A stretch of DNA of 64,000 bases from Channallabes apus (lineage: Eukaryota > Chordata > Actinopteri > Siluriformes > Clariidae): assembly GCA_030522415.1 (NCBI GenBank), contig CM060113.1:10274565-10338564 (forward strand), in the 5' to 3' direction. Position 1 is the first letter of the stretch. Every line of letters starts with the position of its first letter. Positions 21,261 to 32,424 of this stretch are shown piece after piece. A program made the translations under genes and the position numbers. The notes beneath the pieces were generated by a model. The model saw only the letters and a list, made by a program, of their open reading frames with translations, did no database searches and was not told the DNA's origin.

Positions 21261-22976
21261 GAAAGCAATGTACTCACCGATTTGGAGATCAGTAGTCTGG
21301 ATGAAAACACCTGTGTTGAACTTCCCAATGTGTTTACGCAAAAGAGCATACCAGCTACTGTGGAAAATATTCCACAACAGTATGACATTGATAAATGGCC
21401 ATACCTTAGCAAAGTAAAGTTGCCCCAGATTAACGCTGGAATCGAAATTCTCATAGGCAATAGAGAGTACAAGCTGCTAGAACCATGGCAAGTAATTAAC
21501 AGCAGGCATAACGGGCCATATGCAGTAGAGACTGCTCTCGGATGGACTTTGAACGGACCTCTCCGAGAACCCGTCGAGGACAGCATGCCCAACAACGAAC
21601 CGACGAGGGTCACAGTCAACAGAACCTCCATTGAAAGTGTAGAACAAATGCTGATACAGCAGTTCAACCATGATTTTCCCGAACGAAATTGTGATGATAA
21701 GGCCGAGTGGTCACAGGAAGACAATCAGTTTTTAGACTCCGTGAATAACTCTCTGCAGTTTATAAATAATCATTACCACAGGGAGTGTCACTAAATAGTG
21801 AGCTCCTACAAGGACCAGACTTAACAAATTCACTCATGGCATGCTCACACGATTTAGACAAGAGAAGGTTGCCATGATGGCAGACGTGGAAGCCATGTAC
21901 TATCAAGTGAGAGTCCCTGAAAAGGACACAGATCTGCTGCGCTTCCTATGGTGGCCGAACGGAGACGTGAACCAAGATCTAGTTGAGTATAAGATGGTAG
22001 TTCACTTGTTTGGTGCAAAATCGTCTCCTAGCATTGCTAACTTTGCCCTTAGAAAGACAGCAGAAGAAAACCACAGCAATGCGCCTGCTGTGGCAGTTAA
22101 CACAGTGCTTAAAAACTTTTACGTCGACGACTGCTTGAAGTCTGTTGCAAGTCATGATCAAGCAGTCACTTTATACAATGATCTCACAAGCCTCTGCGCA
22201 AGTGGAGGGTTCAACCTCACTAAGTGGGCAAGCAACAGCCGTGCCCTACTGACTTCCATACCTGAAAGCGAAATGATGAAAGACATGAGAGACTTAGATT
22301 TGAGTAAAGACGCACTCCTCGTCGGGTGAGCTCTAGGGGTGCTGTGGTGCATCAATTCAGACATGTTCAAGTTTAAGATTAGTTTAAAAGAACGACCTGT
22401 GACTAGACGAGGAATCCTGTCAATCACTATCTCAATTTACGACCCCTTGGGTTTCCTCACACCTGTTATACTGCCAGTTAAAATTTTAATGCAGCAGTTA
22501 TGTAAAGAAAAACTCGCATGGGATGATGACATTCCCAAGCAGTTTGTAAAAACATGGAAAACCTGGCTACAAGAGCTGCACTAACTGTCCGAGTTCAGCG
22601 TCGCAAGATGCATAAAGCCAGCCGATTTCGGAGCTACAGCTACAGCACAACTCCATCACTTGTCGGATGCGAGTGAAATGGGATACGGAGTTGTCTCATA
22701 CCTCAGGTTAGTAAATGCTGATGGACTCACACATTGAGCATTCATGATGGGGAACTCTCGTGTAGCACCCCTGAAACAGACCACTATTCCACTATGGAAC
22801 TGACCGCAGCAGTGGTCGCTGTAAAAAATTACAAAATGTTGAAAGAACAGCTAGAATTGTTTTGGACTGACAGTACAACTGTTTTGAGATACATTGATAA
22901 CGAAAAACTTCATTTTAAAACCTTTGTGGCCAACAGAATTGCCACTATAAGAGGGATAACCAAGCCACAGCAATGA
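21258..22976 (+). pseudogene. BEL/Pao protease end, reverse transcriptase and RNase H, with RT deletion
   Basis: After LTDLEISSLDENTCVELPNV the frame runs to QFINNHYHREC, then skips to SLNSELLQGPDLTNS, so the first RT motifs (fingers and the start of the palm) are missing. The remaining palm has MADVEAMYYQVRV (motif A Asp) and FYVDDCL (YVDD at 22120-22131). The connection region reads ISIYDPLGFLTPV. RNase H follows after further shifts: MELTAAVVAV (Glu) and LFWTDSTTVL (Asp), then FKTFVANRIATIR. Stops near 22327, 22582 and 22974 break it. Catalytic YVDD survives; enzyme cannot. Confidence 0.9.
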
Positions 22977-22979
22977 AGG

Positions 22980-24006
22980 TACGTCAATACCTCAAAAAAC
23001 CCAGCTGATTTTGCGTCCAGGGGAGCATCCTGTGAAAAGTTCATGAAAAACGTCAACTGGATCCATGGTCCCTCCTTTCTCAAAGAAGCAGAGTGCAAAT
23101 GGCCTGAGAACATCCATGACACATCGATAAAAGAAAAAGACAGTGAACTTAAGCTCTCAGCTTCAGCGAATATCGCTGCACAAAGCACAGACGCAGTGAG
23201 TAAATTGATTAATTATCACTCTGATTGGCACAAGTTAAAAAGATCCGTTGCCTGGATCCTTCGCATCAGAAAGGGTCAAAACACAAGTAGATAACCCAAA
23301 GAAAGAAAATCACAAGTCTTTAACAATTCAAGACCTAACAAGAGCAGAAAACGAAAGCATGTCAAGCATGAGAAGCGACAATGGAACAAACTTTATAGGC
23401 GCTGAGACTGAACTGCACGAGGCTTTTCAGCAATGGAATCAGTCACGAATTGAAAGCTTCCTTGTGCAAAGGGGCATACAGTGGACATTCAATCCGCCTT
23501 CTGGGTCTCACTTTGGTGGAATATGGGAAAGACAGATCAGGTCAGTTAGAAAAATCTTGAGATCAGTACTGAAAGAACAAACATTAACTGACAAGAGCCT
23601 GCATACATTCATGTGTGAGGTAGAAGCGATAATGAATAACCGACCCCTTACTACCGTCTCGGAAGATCCCACAGATCTGGAACCCCTGACGCCTAACCAT
23701 CTGCTGCTGATGAAAAAACAGCCAAACCTGCCCCCTGGACTTTTCAAAAAGGAAGACATCTATGCACGTCGCAGGTGGAAGCAAACTCAGCATCTTGCAG
23801 ACCTGTTCTGGAAGCGATGGGTGCGTGAATACTTGCCCTTGCTCCAGAAACGTCAAAAATGGTTTCAAGAGAGAAAAAACTTCTCGATTGGAGACATAGT
23901 TTTAATAATTAATGAGTCTTCTCCAAGAAATTCATGGGTCATCAGACAAATCACGAAAGTGTTCCCCGACAAAAAAGTACTTGTGAGACGTGTTAGTCAA
24001 AACTAA
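22980..24006 (+). pseudogene. BEL/Pao integrase, N-terminal core deleted
   Basis: The pre-integrase segment (IHGPSFLKEAECKWPEN, 23050) runs into [14 protein letters not shown] (about 23317) and then directly to [13 protein letters not shown]. The zinc-binding HHCC domain and the first catalytic Asp are therefore missing. The second Asp (SDNGTNF) and catalytic Glu ([11 protein letters not shown]) remain. The C-terminal part has [15 protein letters not shown] and a chromatin- or DNA-binding-like tail, [19 protein letters not shown], ending VRRVSQN with TAA at 24004-24006. Confidence 0.9.
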
Positions 24007-24203
24007 GAGCAACACTCTGTTAAATGTGTTATAATCTGTTATGAAATTTGATACGCAAATATAAACACCTGAGGTAAATATTATACATTTAAAAGGTTTA
24101 AAAGGTTAAGAAAGTTTAATTTCATGTCGTTACAAAAAAAAAAAAAAAAACACAAAAATTTAATTGTCAGCCTTAATTTCTGTCAATTAGAAATTTCTGT
24201 ATT

Positions 24204-24580
24204 TGTTATGAATTTGTTGTTGTGTTTATTTGTTTTATTTCATTTTATTTTATTCTATGCATTAGTCAAGCATTAAGCATTAAGTTTATTACATAAGCCA
24301 TGAGCTTAAATTTGTTAGTTAAGCATCCATTTTGACAATCGTAGGTTGGTCTGTGATGTCACTCCACCGTTATACGAATCTATATGACTATTGCATGGTA
24401 AAATAGTTCAGTTTAGATGCGGAAGTCTACGGGAACACAAGCTTTTGACTGTAAGCTAACTGTAATCAGCTAGATATACAAATTTGTTGTTATAACCATA
24501 AGGTACTCCTGAACCATATTGATACAGCAACTGGTGTTGTAACTAGTCAAAACTAGTGGAATAATATGTCCGCATCTACA
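24204..24580 (+). repeat. BEL/Pao 3' LTR, internally deleted
   Basis: 377 bp. Matches the 5' LTR at both ends but lacks an internal block after TGGTGTTGTAAC. A poly-A stretch at 24134-24151 lies in the preceding internal region. Confidence 0.85.
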
Positions 24581-26695
24581 GTATGAGTCAAACATTATAT
24601 GTGTAATATAGTTAAGTTTTCCCTGTGTACATTTGGGCTTTTGTTTTCAGTAGTATATCATACCGGTCAGTTTTGACCAGAAACACAAAAGTTGTTATTT
24701 ATATATATATATTTATTTTTTTGAAAAGTGACTTTAGTAAACATTTCAGTAAAGTACTTTGTGATAAATAGTACAATAGGTTTCATCTTAGCATCTGTTA
24801 TAATCAGAATAATACAGTATGTATATAATGTTTTTTCTTCTAAAAGAAAGAGTGGTGTGAGCTCAGGTAAATAAAGCCTGCAGGACACATAGCAAAGTTT
24901 AAAACTTGTAATGTCCGCAAGAGCTGAAGTTGATAAAAATATCTGCTACAACATTACTGTAGGTTATAATATATGTATTATTGTGGATTCATTGTGAAAT
25001 AAAATGATCCCGCTCAAAAGTGACTGAGAACATTCTGTGTGAGACAAAAAGGAACACAGCATGAGGGTTAAACTGTATGTTTTTGTCAGTTGACAGTTAT
25101 ATAAGTTATACATATTTTTACATCAAGAACAGTTAGTAGTGTCCTTTCAACATCTGGGACGTTGCTTCATTATAGAAACTGAAAACCAATGCTCTGACCA
25201 ACACACTGGATTTAAATACCCTAAACATCGCAGTGGCAGTGGACTGTGTGCAGCAGATGACTACTAACACTAAGTAACGTAAGACCCTAGTATAGATAGC
25301 TTGGTTACAAAGTTTTTGAAAAGGCGTTTGGCAATAAAATATAGGAAAATTCTTTTTCTGTACCACCAGTGCTATATGAACAAGCATAATGGGTAATGTC
25401 CTGAACTTGGGGAGACTATAATTAAAGTAACTGTATTTTTTGTAGGTAGGTAGACTTTACCTTCTGGACTCTATGGTGGAATTCTTAATTAAGCAAAAAT
25501 ATTTTAAAGCCCTAAATCTCTGCAGTTCCTTCTGTGTTTAATGTTCAGGACATTCTGTTACTGCTTTTACCTTTTTATTATCCATATTCACCTCCTCTGC
25601 ACTAAAATTCTCATGCAGTGAAAGAGGTAATTTGTGGTTTTGACAAATGATTTTCCATGAATTGTCTCTGATTACCATATCAGTAGTATTATGGTAACAC
25701 ATAGAACCCTGACAGAAAGCAAGTTAACACAAGCAGGAAGTTATGTAAAGACATCGTTCTACAATTTACTGATACAGTACATGGTTATGCATAATCAAAA
25801 TGGGTTTCATTATGCATGGCTAAACTGCAAGCTGGGAAAAATTGCAAAATACAAAATCTAATAACCGTTTTAGGTGAAGCAATATTATGCATATGCGTCT
25901 AACACTTTTGGGCTGAAAACATAGAGTCTGTTGACAATGTCAATAGTTTCAGGTGTTTACTGTTACTTTCTGCTGTTTGTATATGACAGACCGTCTGATT
26001 AATGGCCTTTATTTTGATACACACAAGACAATGCATTTCCATTTTACGAAATTCATACAAAACCAAAAGCAATGCGATTGAGGAGGAAGAAGAAATTTGT
26101 ATGAACTGATATTTCACTTGTTTCTTTTCATTCTTTCTTTCTTTCCTTCTTAATATAATTGATCATATTCACAAATGTGGATGAGACAAACAAAGGAGGG
26201 CACAGACATAAATCTTTGGTTGGTTTCATCAGAGACTGTGTTGTCGTGGGCAAAATATATAACTCTAGGCTTTGCCCTCAAAATCCTTAACATTAAAGAT
26301 CAAGAAACTCTCTAGGGCCATAAACAAGCCAGACTGGAGCCAAGATGCCAGCAAACTAGACAGCAGCCTCAAGATTGGAATTTTATAAGAATTCATATGA
26401 CCCACCAGAAGGTAAGGGACAGGGCTGGCAGTCACTGTGTATCTTATAAAGAATTTCATATAAAATGTAGCAAAATCAGTTTTACAAAATATTGATTCTT
26501 AAATTAGTCCACCAATTAAAATATTTTAACATTGTAAAAAGTATCTTACTTGACCACATTTGTACAGTACGTATTTGGAATTTCAAGACTTTTGGTTCAT
26601 TGTACTCTACTTACAGATCATTGGAGGCAGACAATCCTAAACGTGCACTTCATAGGTGCTCATGGCTCCACAAATTATGAAGTGCTTTTTTCCTA

Positions 26696-26756
<61 letters not shown>

Positions 26757-26996
26757 TAAGCTGATGGACTTAAACCTAGCACACAGTGCATCTTCTCTCT
26801 AGTCTATCTATTTGGTAACCTAGCTTAGCAGTACAGCTTTTGTTCAGCTTTTGAGTCTAGCTTACTTTCCAGCCACTTCGTCTTCTGTGAATTTGTACCT
26901 GACACAGATGAGTAAAACTTGTAAATACTATTTATTGCATTTTATAAAAACAAATAATGGTTAGATTGGAAAAGATTGCTCATAAGGGCATTTAAT
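24581..26996. other. Unassigned spacer; possible piggyBac-like MITE and (AC)n
   Basis: About 24613-25073 begins TTAA plus CCCTGTGT and ends CATGAGGGTTAA, which weakly suggests a TTAA-flanked piggyBac-like MITE (confidence about 0.25). A CTTT-rich stretch is at 26134-26150 and (AC)n at 26697-26753. No gene recognised. Confidence 0.5.
26697..26753. repeat. (AC)n microsatellite
   Basis: Uninterrupted AC run of 57 bases. Confidence 0.95.
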
Positions 26997-27017
26997 TTTA
27001 AAACAAGACAATGATTC

Positions 27018-27248
27018 TTGCGGGTACTCCGGTTTCCTCCCACAGTCCAAAGACATGCAGATTAGGCTAATTGGCGTTCCCAAATTGACCATAGTGTGTG
27101 AATGAGTGTGTGTGTGTGTGTGTGTGTGTGTGCTCTGCGATGGATTGGCACGCTGTCCAGGGTGTACCCTGCCTCGTGCCCTGAGTCTCCTGGGATAGGC
27201 TCCAGGTCCCCGCGACCATAAATACAGGATAAAGCGGTATAGAAGATG
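27018..27248 (+). mobile_element. tRNA-derived SINE (second family), 5'-truncated
   Basis: Starts in the body (CGGGTACTCCGGTTTCCTCC), then TTAGGCTAATTGGCGTTCCC, an expanded (TG)n, GCTGTCCAGGGTGTACCCTG, and CAGGTCCCCGCGACC to the AGAAGATGAA tail. Lacks the tRNA-like head seen at 60728-60800. Confidence 0.8.
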
Positions 27249-27568
27249 AACAAGACAATGATGATTCAATCTCTTAGTGTAACGGTTTAGTTATAAAGAT
27301 GGAAAGCAATGGATTGACATGACTCTTGATTTAATATGATAGTTTGTCAATAATAGTATTGCTATCTACAAGTAACTGGTACGTAGTGAATTTACTGTGT
27401 AGTGGGCGTACTGTTGTGTCTGTGTACCTCTGTGTTTTGAACTGTTTTTTTAGAGTCCCATAGCAGTTAGGACGAATTAAGTGTAAGGCCTTGTTCACAG
27501 GGGCGTTAAAATCGCAAGCACAATCTGCCCGGGTGATTATGTATGAGCTGGAGGAGGTGTTTTCAGGG

Positions 27569-27898
27569 TTAAATAAAGCCATCAATAGAGGAGGGTTCTG
27601 AGGGAACTACTTCCATTTCTGTAGAAGCAAGGGAGGAGGTCTCTCCATGCGAAATCACGAGAAACGGCGAGGCGCGCTCACGAGGTGGAGGAAGAAACTT
27701 CCCGATTGGAGGAAAGCGCAAGAGAAAAGAAAGGAAACTCCGTCTCGTGCGCCTCTTCCAGAACTGCACATGAACCCCTGGAATGCGCCGCGGGTCACAG
27801 TGCTCACACTCTCCTTGGAGAGCGTGATCTTCACCCAAACACTGGAAACAAAAAGTATGGTGATCGCCCTCCGATATGATTATATCATATGGAGGCAC
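27569..27898 (-). pseudogene. DIRS gag-like ORF1, N-terminal fragment
   Basis: Frame MPPYDIIISEGDHHTFCFQC followed by LGEDHALQGECEHC. The Cys2-His-Cys cluster (CX2CX4HX5C) is the usual opening of fish DIRS ORF1 and is a possible zinc knuckle. Then PRRIPGVHVQFWKRRTRRSF. The reading frame runs through the DIRS/MITE junction near 27610, so the last 10-15 residues are not DIRS. Truncated. Confidence 0.7.
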
Positions 27899-28198
27899 AT
27901 CTCGTTTGAAACTCAGCCATCTTATCGGTCAGTCAAACACTCTGTTCTTTGGTTTTCTTGAACACACACACGCGAATCACAATACGTGCTTGAAGACGAA
28001 AAGATCTGAGGAATGTTTCCGGTTCACTCCTATTTATAACCTACAGGTGCGCTTCATCAGATGACGTCACCTGACTGAGGTTATATTTGCCAAAATTTGG
28101 CATGTTTGATACACACATGCTTCACAACCGGCAACACGAAAAGATGTTGCCATAGCGTTTTCACGCAGCATCGAGTGTAGCTTTTGAAAGGGAACTAC
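27601..28198 (-). mobile_element. DIRS retrotransposon, 5' end only (ITR plus gag start)
   Basis: Read right to left: terminal repeat CGATGCTGCGTGAAAACGCT (complement of 28150-28172), ITR body with CTTCACAACCGGCAACACG, a TGACGTCA/TATA pair, then the gag start. Ends match the ITRs at 36522, 42742, 46872 and 51093. A 10-bp direct repeat AGGGAACTAC occurs at 27601-27610 and 28189-28198, the two junctions with the MITE. Confidence 0.8.
28031..28069 (-). promoter_or_regulatory. DIRS ITR promoter-like element: CRE plus TATA
   Basis: TGACGTCA (28062-28069), the perfect palindromic CRE/ATF core, lies about 22 bases upstream (minus-strand sense) of a TTATAAATA-type box (28031-28039), directed towards gag. 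The same pair recurs in both ITRs of the 36522-42742 copy. Confidence 0.55.
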
Positions 28199-28350
28199 AA
28201 TTTGGGCTGCAGGCTGGCGTTAGACAGAGGCAAACGAACGCCAGTGTAGAAGTCAATCGAGCGCCAGTACAAAACGCAACATAAACGTCTAGGAGGTTCA
28301 GAGCGCGTTCGTTTATCCCAAAATTTTACGCCTGTGTGAACAAGGCCTAA

Positions 28351-28725
28351 GTAAGGAAGTTTAAGTTTGCATTTTAATTTTCATCTGATCATCCAGTGAC
28401 AATACAATGTCAATGAATGTCACTTTGAGATGAAATTACTATAAGCTTTCATGTTGAGTGCTTACGTATGAAAACATCTTTTTGTTGCTTAGTTTTTTTC
28501 CCTCCTTAAAAGGCTTTTATCTGAAAAGGTCAACCGTGTTATCAATCATATAAATATTTATAAGAGAATGACATTTCATCAGTGTGCTGAACTTTTACTG
28601 GATCCCAGATGGTGTCAGTGCATGCTGCTAAGACATAAAAATAATCCATAAGGTAAACTTCATAACTAACACTTACAGGCACCTTTAAAGCAATTAACCA
28701 TCATGGGATAGTCCATGTAAAATGA
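28351..28725. other. Unassigned spacer
   Basis: Nothing recognised. Confidence 0.4.
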
Positions 28726-28729
28726 ATGC

Positions 28730-29020
28730 ATTTACTCAGTCATTCTCTATTACCCTTTTTCTGTACAGAGTCTCGGAAAGGCCTGGAGACCTTCCTGGGG
28801 TACACCCCATGTATTGCCAATCCATCACAGGGACACAACCACACAACCTCACTCAAATATTATGGGAAATTTGAAAACACCAGTTAGCCTGATCCATGTC
28901 TTTGAACTGTGAGAGGAAAGTAGAGTACAGTAGCCGGGGAACACCAGCCAAGCACAGGGAGAGTATGCCTACTTCATCGACAAACTTGAGACAGGAATGT
29001 AACCCTCGACCCTGGAGTGC
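28730..29020 (-). mobile_element. Old copy of the second SINE family
   Basis: Diverged minus-strand copy; recognisable blocks are GGGGTACACCCC, GCCAATCCATCACAGGG, CAGTTAGCCTGATCCATGTC and AGCACAGGGAGA. Confidence 0.55.
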
Positions 29021-29147
29021 TTAAAAGAATCATTGACCAAAAATGTTTTTTCAAAAAAGAATCTGTGAGAAATTATTTGTTAAATGTTGAATCCCCATTC
29101 AAGATTTAATATAAAAAATTTTTACAGCATTTTCTAGTTTCTTCACT

Positions 29148-29400
29148 ATTAACACTCACTCACTCATTAAGCCTGTATCCAGGGTTGTGGGTGCCTAGAG
29201 CCTATCCCAGGGAGCGGACATCCTGGACAGGGGGCCAATACATCGCAGGGCACACATACATACACACACTCACACACTTATTCACATACTACTGGCAATT
29301 TAGGAGCACCAATTAGCCTAATCTGCATGTCAGGCACAGGGAAAACCCATTAAGCATGGCGGGAACATGCAACATGCACACAGAGGCGGGCTAGAGTGCC
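29148..29400 (-). mobile_element. Second SINE family, nearly full minus-strand copy
   Basis: Tail ACTCACTCACTCATTAAGCC, body CTGTATCCAGGGTTGTGGGT, CCTGGACAGGGGGCC, CAATTAGCCTAATCTGCATG and GGGAACATGCAACATGC, and a degenerate tRNA-like head around 29380-29400. Confidence 0.65.
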
Positions 29401-29499
29401 GCCGCGCTATTAATAAATTTAATTTATTATTACTGTAGGTTGAGATTATGTGGATTTACTGTCCAACTTACTGTAAAGTGAATGAATTGTTACGATATA

Positions 29500-29865
29500 T
29501 GCACTCACAGGCCAATTCATTAGGTACACCTGCTCTTTAATCCAAATATCAAATCACCCAATCACATGGCAGCAACTCATGGTTGTTGGTGCTAGGCAGG
29601 CTGGTCTGAGTATTTGCTGAACTGCTGATCTGCTGGGATTTTCACACACAACCATACAATATCTATGGTTCACTGAGAATGGTCTGAAAATATCCAGTGA
29701 GCCTTATCCTCTGGATGAAAATGCCTTGTTGAAGCCACAGGTCAGAGAAGAATGTCCAGACTAGTTCAAGCTGATAGAATGGCAACGGTAACTCATAAAA
29801 CATTGATGGGCATCTCTGAATGCCCAACATATTGAACCTTGTACCAGATGGGCTACTGCACTACT
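29500..29865 (+). mobile_element. Tc1-like transposon, 5' fragment
   Basis: Terminal repeat ACTCACAGGCCAATTCATTA then GGTACACCTG, followed by transposase N-terminal sequence (GTTGTTGGTGCTAGGCAGGC, ATATCCAGTGAGCC, GTCAGAGAAGAATG). Stops and deletions throughout; 3' half and second terminal repeat absent. Confidence 0.65.
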
Positions 29866-29869
29866 TATT

Positions 29870-30325
29870 ATCCCATTACCTACCTACCTTTAATCAAAAC
29901 CTTTCAGTTTGCATTGTTTGTTTGCTGCATTTATGTAAAGTTTTTATAAGAAAAAAAACGAGGTCCAATAAACTTCTGATGAAGTACAAAAGTTGTTAAT
30001 AACACAATATATTTAAGATCAGTATACAGTAGACTATTTTGATGTGACTTTCTAATTTTTATAATAATTATTTTTTTGCACAATAATCTTTGCTCTTAAT
30101 ATGTACGTATATATAACACATTAATATGATTAAATCAATCAATCAATGCAGCTGCTTAATAATTAATGCAACTATTCATTAAATAATCTGGTAACTATTC
30201 TTTCAATCCTAACTGATGCAATGAGTAGTTTCTCATTTACCCCGTGGTTGTGGAGAAGATGCTACTGTGTTGCAAAATGGTCAAAGAATTGGCCTTCATT
30301 AAATAACAATGTAAGAGCTCAAACT
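29870..30325. other. Unassigned AT-rich spacer
   Basis: Nothing recognised. Confidence 0.4.
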
Positions 30326-30329
30326 AAAA

Positions 30330-30755
30330 ACGGTTTAAACTCATGTTGTCTGAGGAGTCCAGATTGACCCTATCATGCATAGTGTCCACTGTATAAGGCT
30401 CTGGAAGGAGTATTATTATTTGGGGTTATTTCGCTTGGTCAGGTCTAGACTCAGCAACATTAAATGGCAATAAAATGAAGTCAGCTGACTACCTGAATGT
30501 ACTGATTGACAAGTTTATCCCAACTGTACTTTTTTTTTTCCTGATGGCCCTGGCATATTGCAGTACCACACCGCACCAACACACCAGCAAGTCTATCGAT
30601 TAGGGTTTTAATATTACTTTAAACAGGCTGTTCATACTCTAAACCCTCCAGTATGGCTGAATTTAAACAATTCTGCAAAGTGAAAATTTCTCCACAACAA
30701 TGTGAAAGACTTGTTACCACAATAGGTTATCACAAAATGTTTATTACAGTTGCTG
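30330..30755 (+). mobile_element. Tc1-like transposon fragments
   Basis: 30330-30590 matches the Tc1 fragment at 9440-9965 (CTTGGTCAGGTCTAGACTCA, GTCAGCTGACTACCTG). 30640-30755 reads as a transposase C-terminus (GCTGAATTTAAACAATTCTG, GTGAAAGACTTGTTACC), resembling that of the 37798 element. Intervening sequence is scrambled; may be two families. Confidence 0.55.
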
Positions 30756-30859
30756 AAAATCAATGCAGATAAAAAAAGAGCTATCCTGATTTGGTGAAAT
30801 CTTTCTCTAGTGTGCTCAGGATCCCAGGTTGGAATGAAGGTTTACAGTTCAATATCACC

Positions 30860-31600
30860 ATGACCAAGACCATGGCCCAAACTCATGTCCCAAAGGAGGG
30901 GCTTCAGAACAACTCTGTGAGTCTTGGAGTGACCCAGACAGGGTCCTGTAACTGAAACTAATATAGTATCTCTGGAAATACCTGAAAATGGCACTGAACG
31001 GAACAGTCCTCATTTGGCATATCCCACAGGCCATGGGGTCTCTTCCCAAACAGTAGCTCAAAGAAGTTTAAACCAGTTGAGGCCTGCAGATTCTCTTGCA
31101 AACAGGACTTAAGGGAGTAGCTGGTCTCCGTTACAGCCGCCTTAGTTGATCACTCGCCATAGCATCCACTTAAGCATCTGGTTGAAGCTTTCCACCAGGC
31201 TGTTGGTCTGGGGGTGATAGAGGGAAGTATGGATCTGGTATCTGGTACCTGGTATCTTGGTCAGTGAGGATTTCCTTCGGTAAGCCCATGTGACTGAGGA
31301 GCAGCACTAGCTTCCTGGTGATAAGTTTGGAAGTGGCTTCACATAGCAGAACAATATAAGGGTAGCATGCAGCATAGTCTATCACTACCAAAATTTACCC
31401 ATGGCCCCCTCGCAGATTTTGGAGGTGGGCCAACCAAGTCCATCCCAATAAGCTCAAATGGTGTACATTTTTTACTGCGAGTAATGATTGCGAGCATTTT
31501 GCAAGACGAGCAAAAAAATTTCATTAATTTTAACTTGATAAATAAGTAATCCCAAGCCAATGGTTCTTTTCTCTCACATGCTGTAGGATTGGGGGTAATC
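30860..31600 (-). pseudogene. Ty3/gypsy-like integrase remnant
   Basis: Read right to left: CSSCKMLAIITRSKK (the end of the zinc-binding region), FELIGMDLVGPPPKSARGPW (first catalytic Asp), IDYAACYPYIVLL, then KEILTDQDTRY (second Asp). After a frame change, YHPQTNSLVESFNQMLKWML carries the catalytic Glu, and FKLLFG with RDPMACGIC follows. Order and motifs are those of Ty3/gypsy integrases. Several shifts and stops; no LTRs recognised nearby, although 31805-32420 was not resolvable. Confidence 0.75.
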
Positions 31601-31670
31601 ATCTACCATGTCTCAGTGTGCGTGTGTCACTCACTCACGTCAACATACGGGCATGCATGTATTGTTTACA

Positions 31671-31797
31671 TTTAGGCATTTGGCAGACGCTCTTATCCAG
31701 AGCGACTTACATTTTTATCTCATTATACATCTGAGCAGTTGAGGGTGAAGGGCCTTGCTCAAGGGCCCAACAGTGGCAACTTGGTGGTTGTGGGGTG
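31671..31797 (-). mobile_element. V-SINE-like SINE, head missing
   Basis: Contains GGCATTTGGCAGACGCTCTT and TTGAGGGTGAAGGGCCTTGC, collinear with 9575-9710, but stops at TTGTGGGGTGG before the tRNA-like head. Confidence 0.75.
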
Positions 31798-32096
31798 GTT
31801 GTGTTTACTATAACATTGTGACCACGTGTGTGTGTGTGCACATGTGTAAATTATTTTTATTTTATTTTGTGTCCAAGTGTGGTGATTGTTATTTATTAAC
31901 TGTACTGTAACAACAGCCCCCATGAAGAAAACGGTTACAAGGGCTGTAGCAGTGTGGGAGACGAATGTTTGTTTGTCTGTTTAACGACAATGCAATGTCA
32001 CATTTCCGAGAAATCCTCAAAAGGAGGCAAAAGCAAGTGTCATTAGAAAGATTCATTGTTAAAGAATTTTACTGACAGCAGTGATTCCGTTAGTGT

Positions 32097-32142
<46 letters not shown>

Positions 32143-32424
32143 GTGTTTGTGAAACTCTGATCTTATTTCAGACATGATTATTTTAAAGGTAAAGTGCAGA
32201 TTAATTTGTTTTAATTTTACTTAATATTTTGTATTAATTAGAGAAGAACCATTGGCTCAGTCGTGACCACGTAAAGTTCGGCAGACATTGTGTACACATA
32301 CTGTACTACTTTTTGCAAGACCTCGCTTGTTTGTCAAGTTAAAACTTTTGTCTTGCAAAATAACTGCAGACCAAGTTACTCGCAATCCAAGTTTTTACTG
32401 GGTGTATATATGTACACAGATGTT
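31798..32424. other. Unassigned spacer with (TG)n
   Basis: (TG)-rich tract 32092-32150 with minor interruptions. No gene recognised. Confidence 0.5.
32092..32150. repeat. (TG)n microsatellite, interrupted
   Basis: TG run with TT and ATA interruptions. Confidence 0.9.

Larger units (their letters stand above)
18542..24580 (+). mobile_element. BEL/Pao LTR retrotransposon, internally deleted
   Basis: Two LTRs (18542-19035 and 24204-24580) with TGTTATG and TCTACA ends bracket gag, protease, RT, RNase H and integrase in BEL/Pao order. Flanks GTAT(T) left and GTAT(G) right suggest a 4-5 bp target duplication, but GTATT also precedes the 3' LTR, so the boundary is not fully certain. Internal length is about 5.2 kb. 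Deletions in RT and integrase and several frameshifts make it inactive. No env-like frame after integrase. Confidence 0.9.
27487..28347. mobile_element. Harbinger-like MITE interrupted by a DIRS 5' fragment
   Basis: Terminal inverted repeats GGCCTTGTTCACAGGGGCGT (27487) and, reverse-complemented, GGCCTTGTTCACACAGGCGT (28347), flanked by TAA at 27484-27486 and 28348-28350. A TWA 3-bp duplication suits PIF/Harbinger. The outer 110-150 bases at each side are MITE; the centre (about 27601-28198) is a DIRS fragment. No transposase. Confidence 0.7.

Noticed and set aside
24613..25073. piggyBac-like MITE with TTAA ends
   Set aside because: The inverted repeats match only weakly; kept as a mention in the spacer entry and not called.
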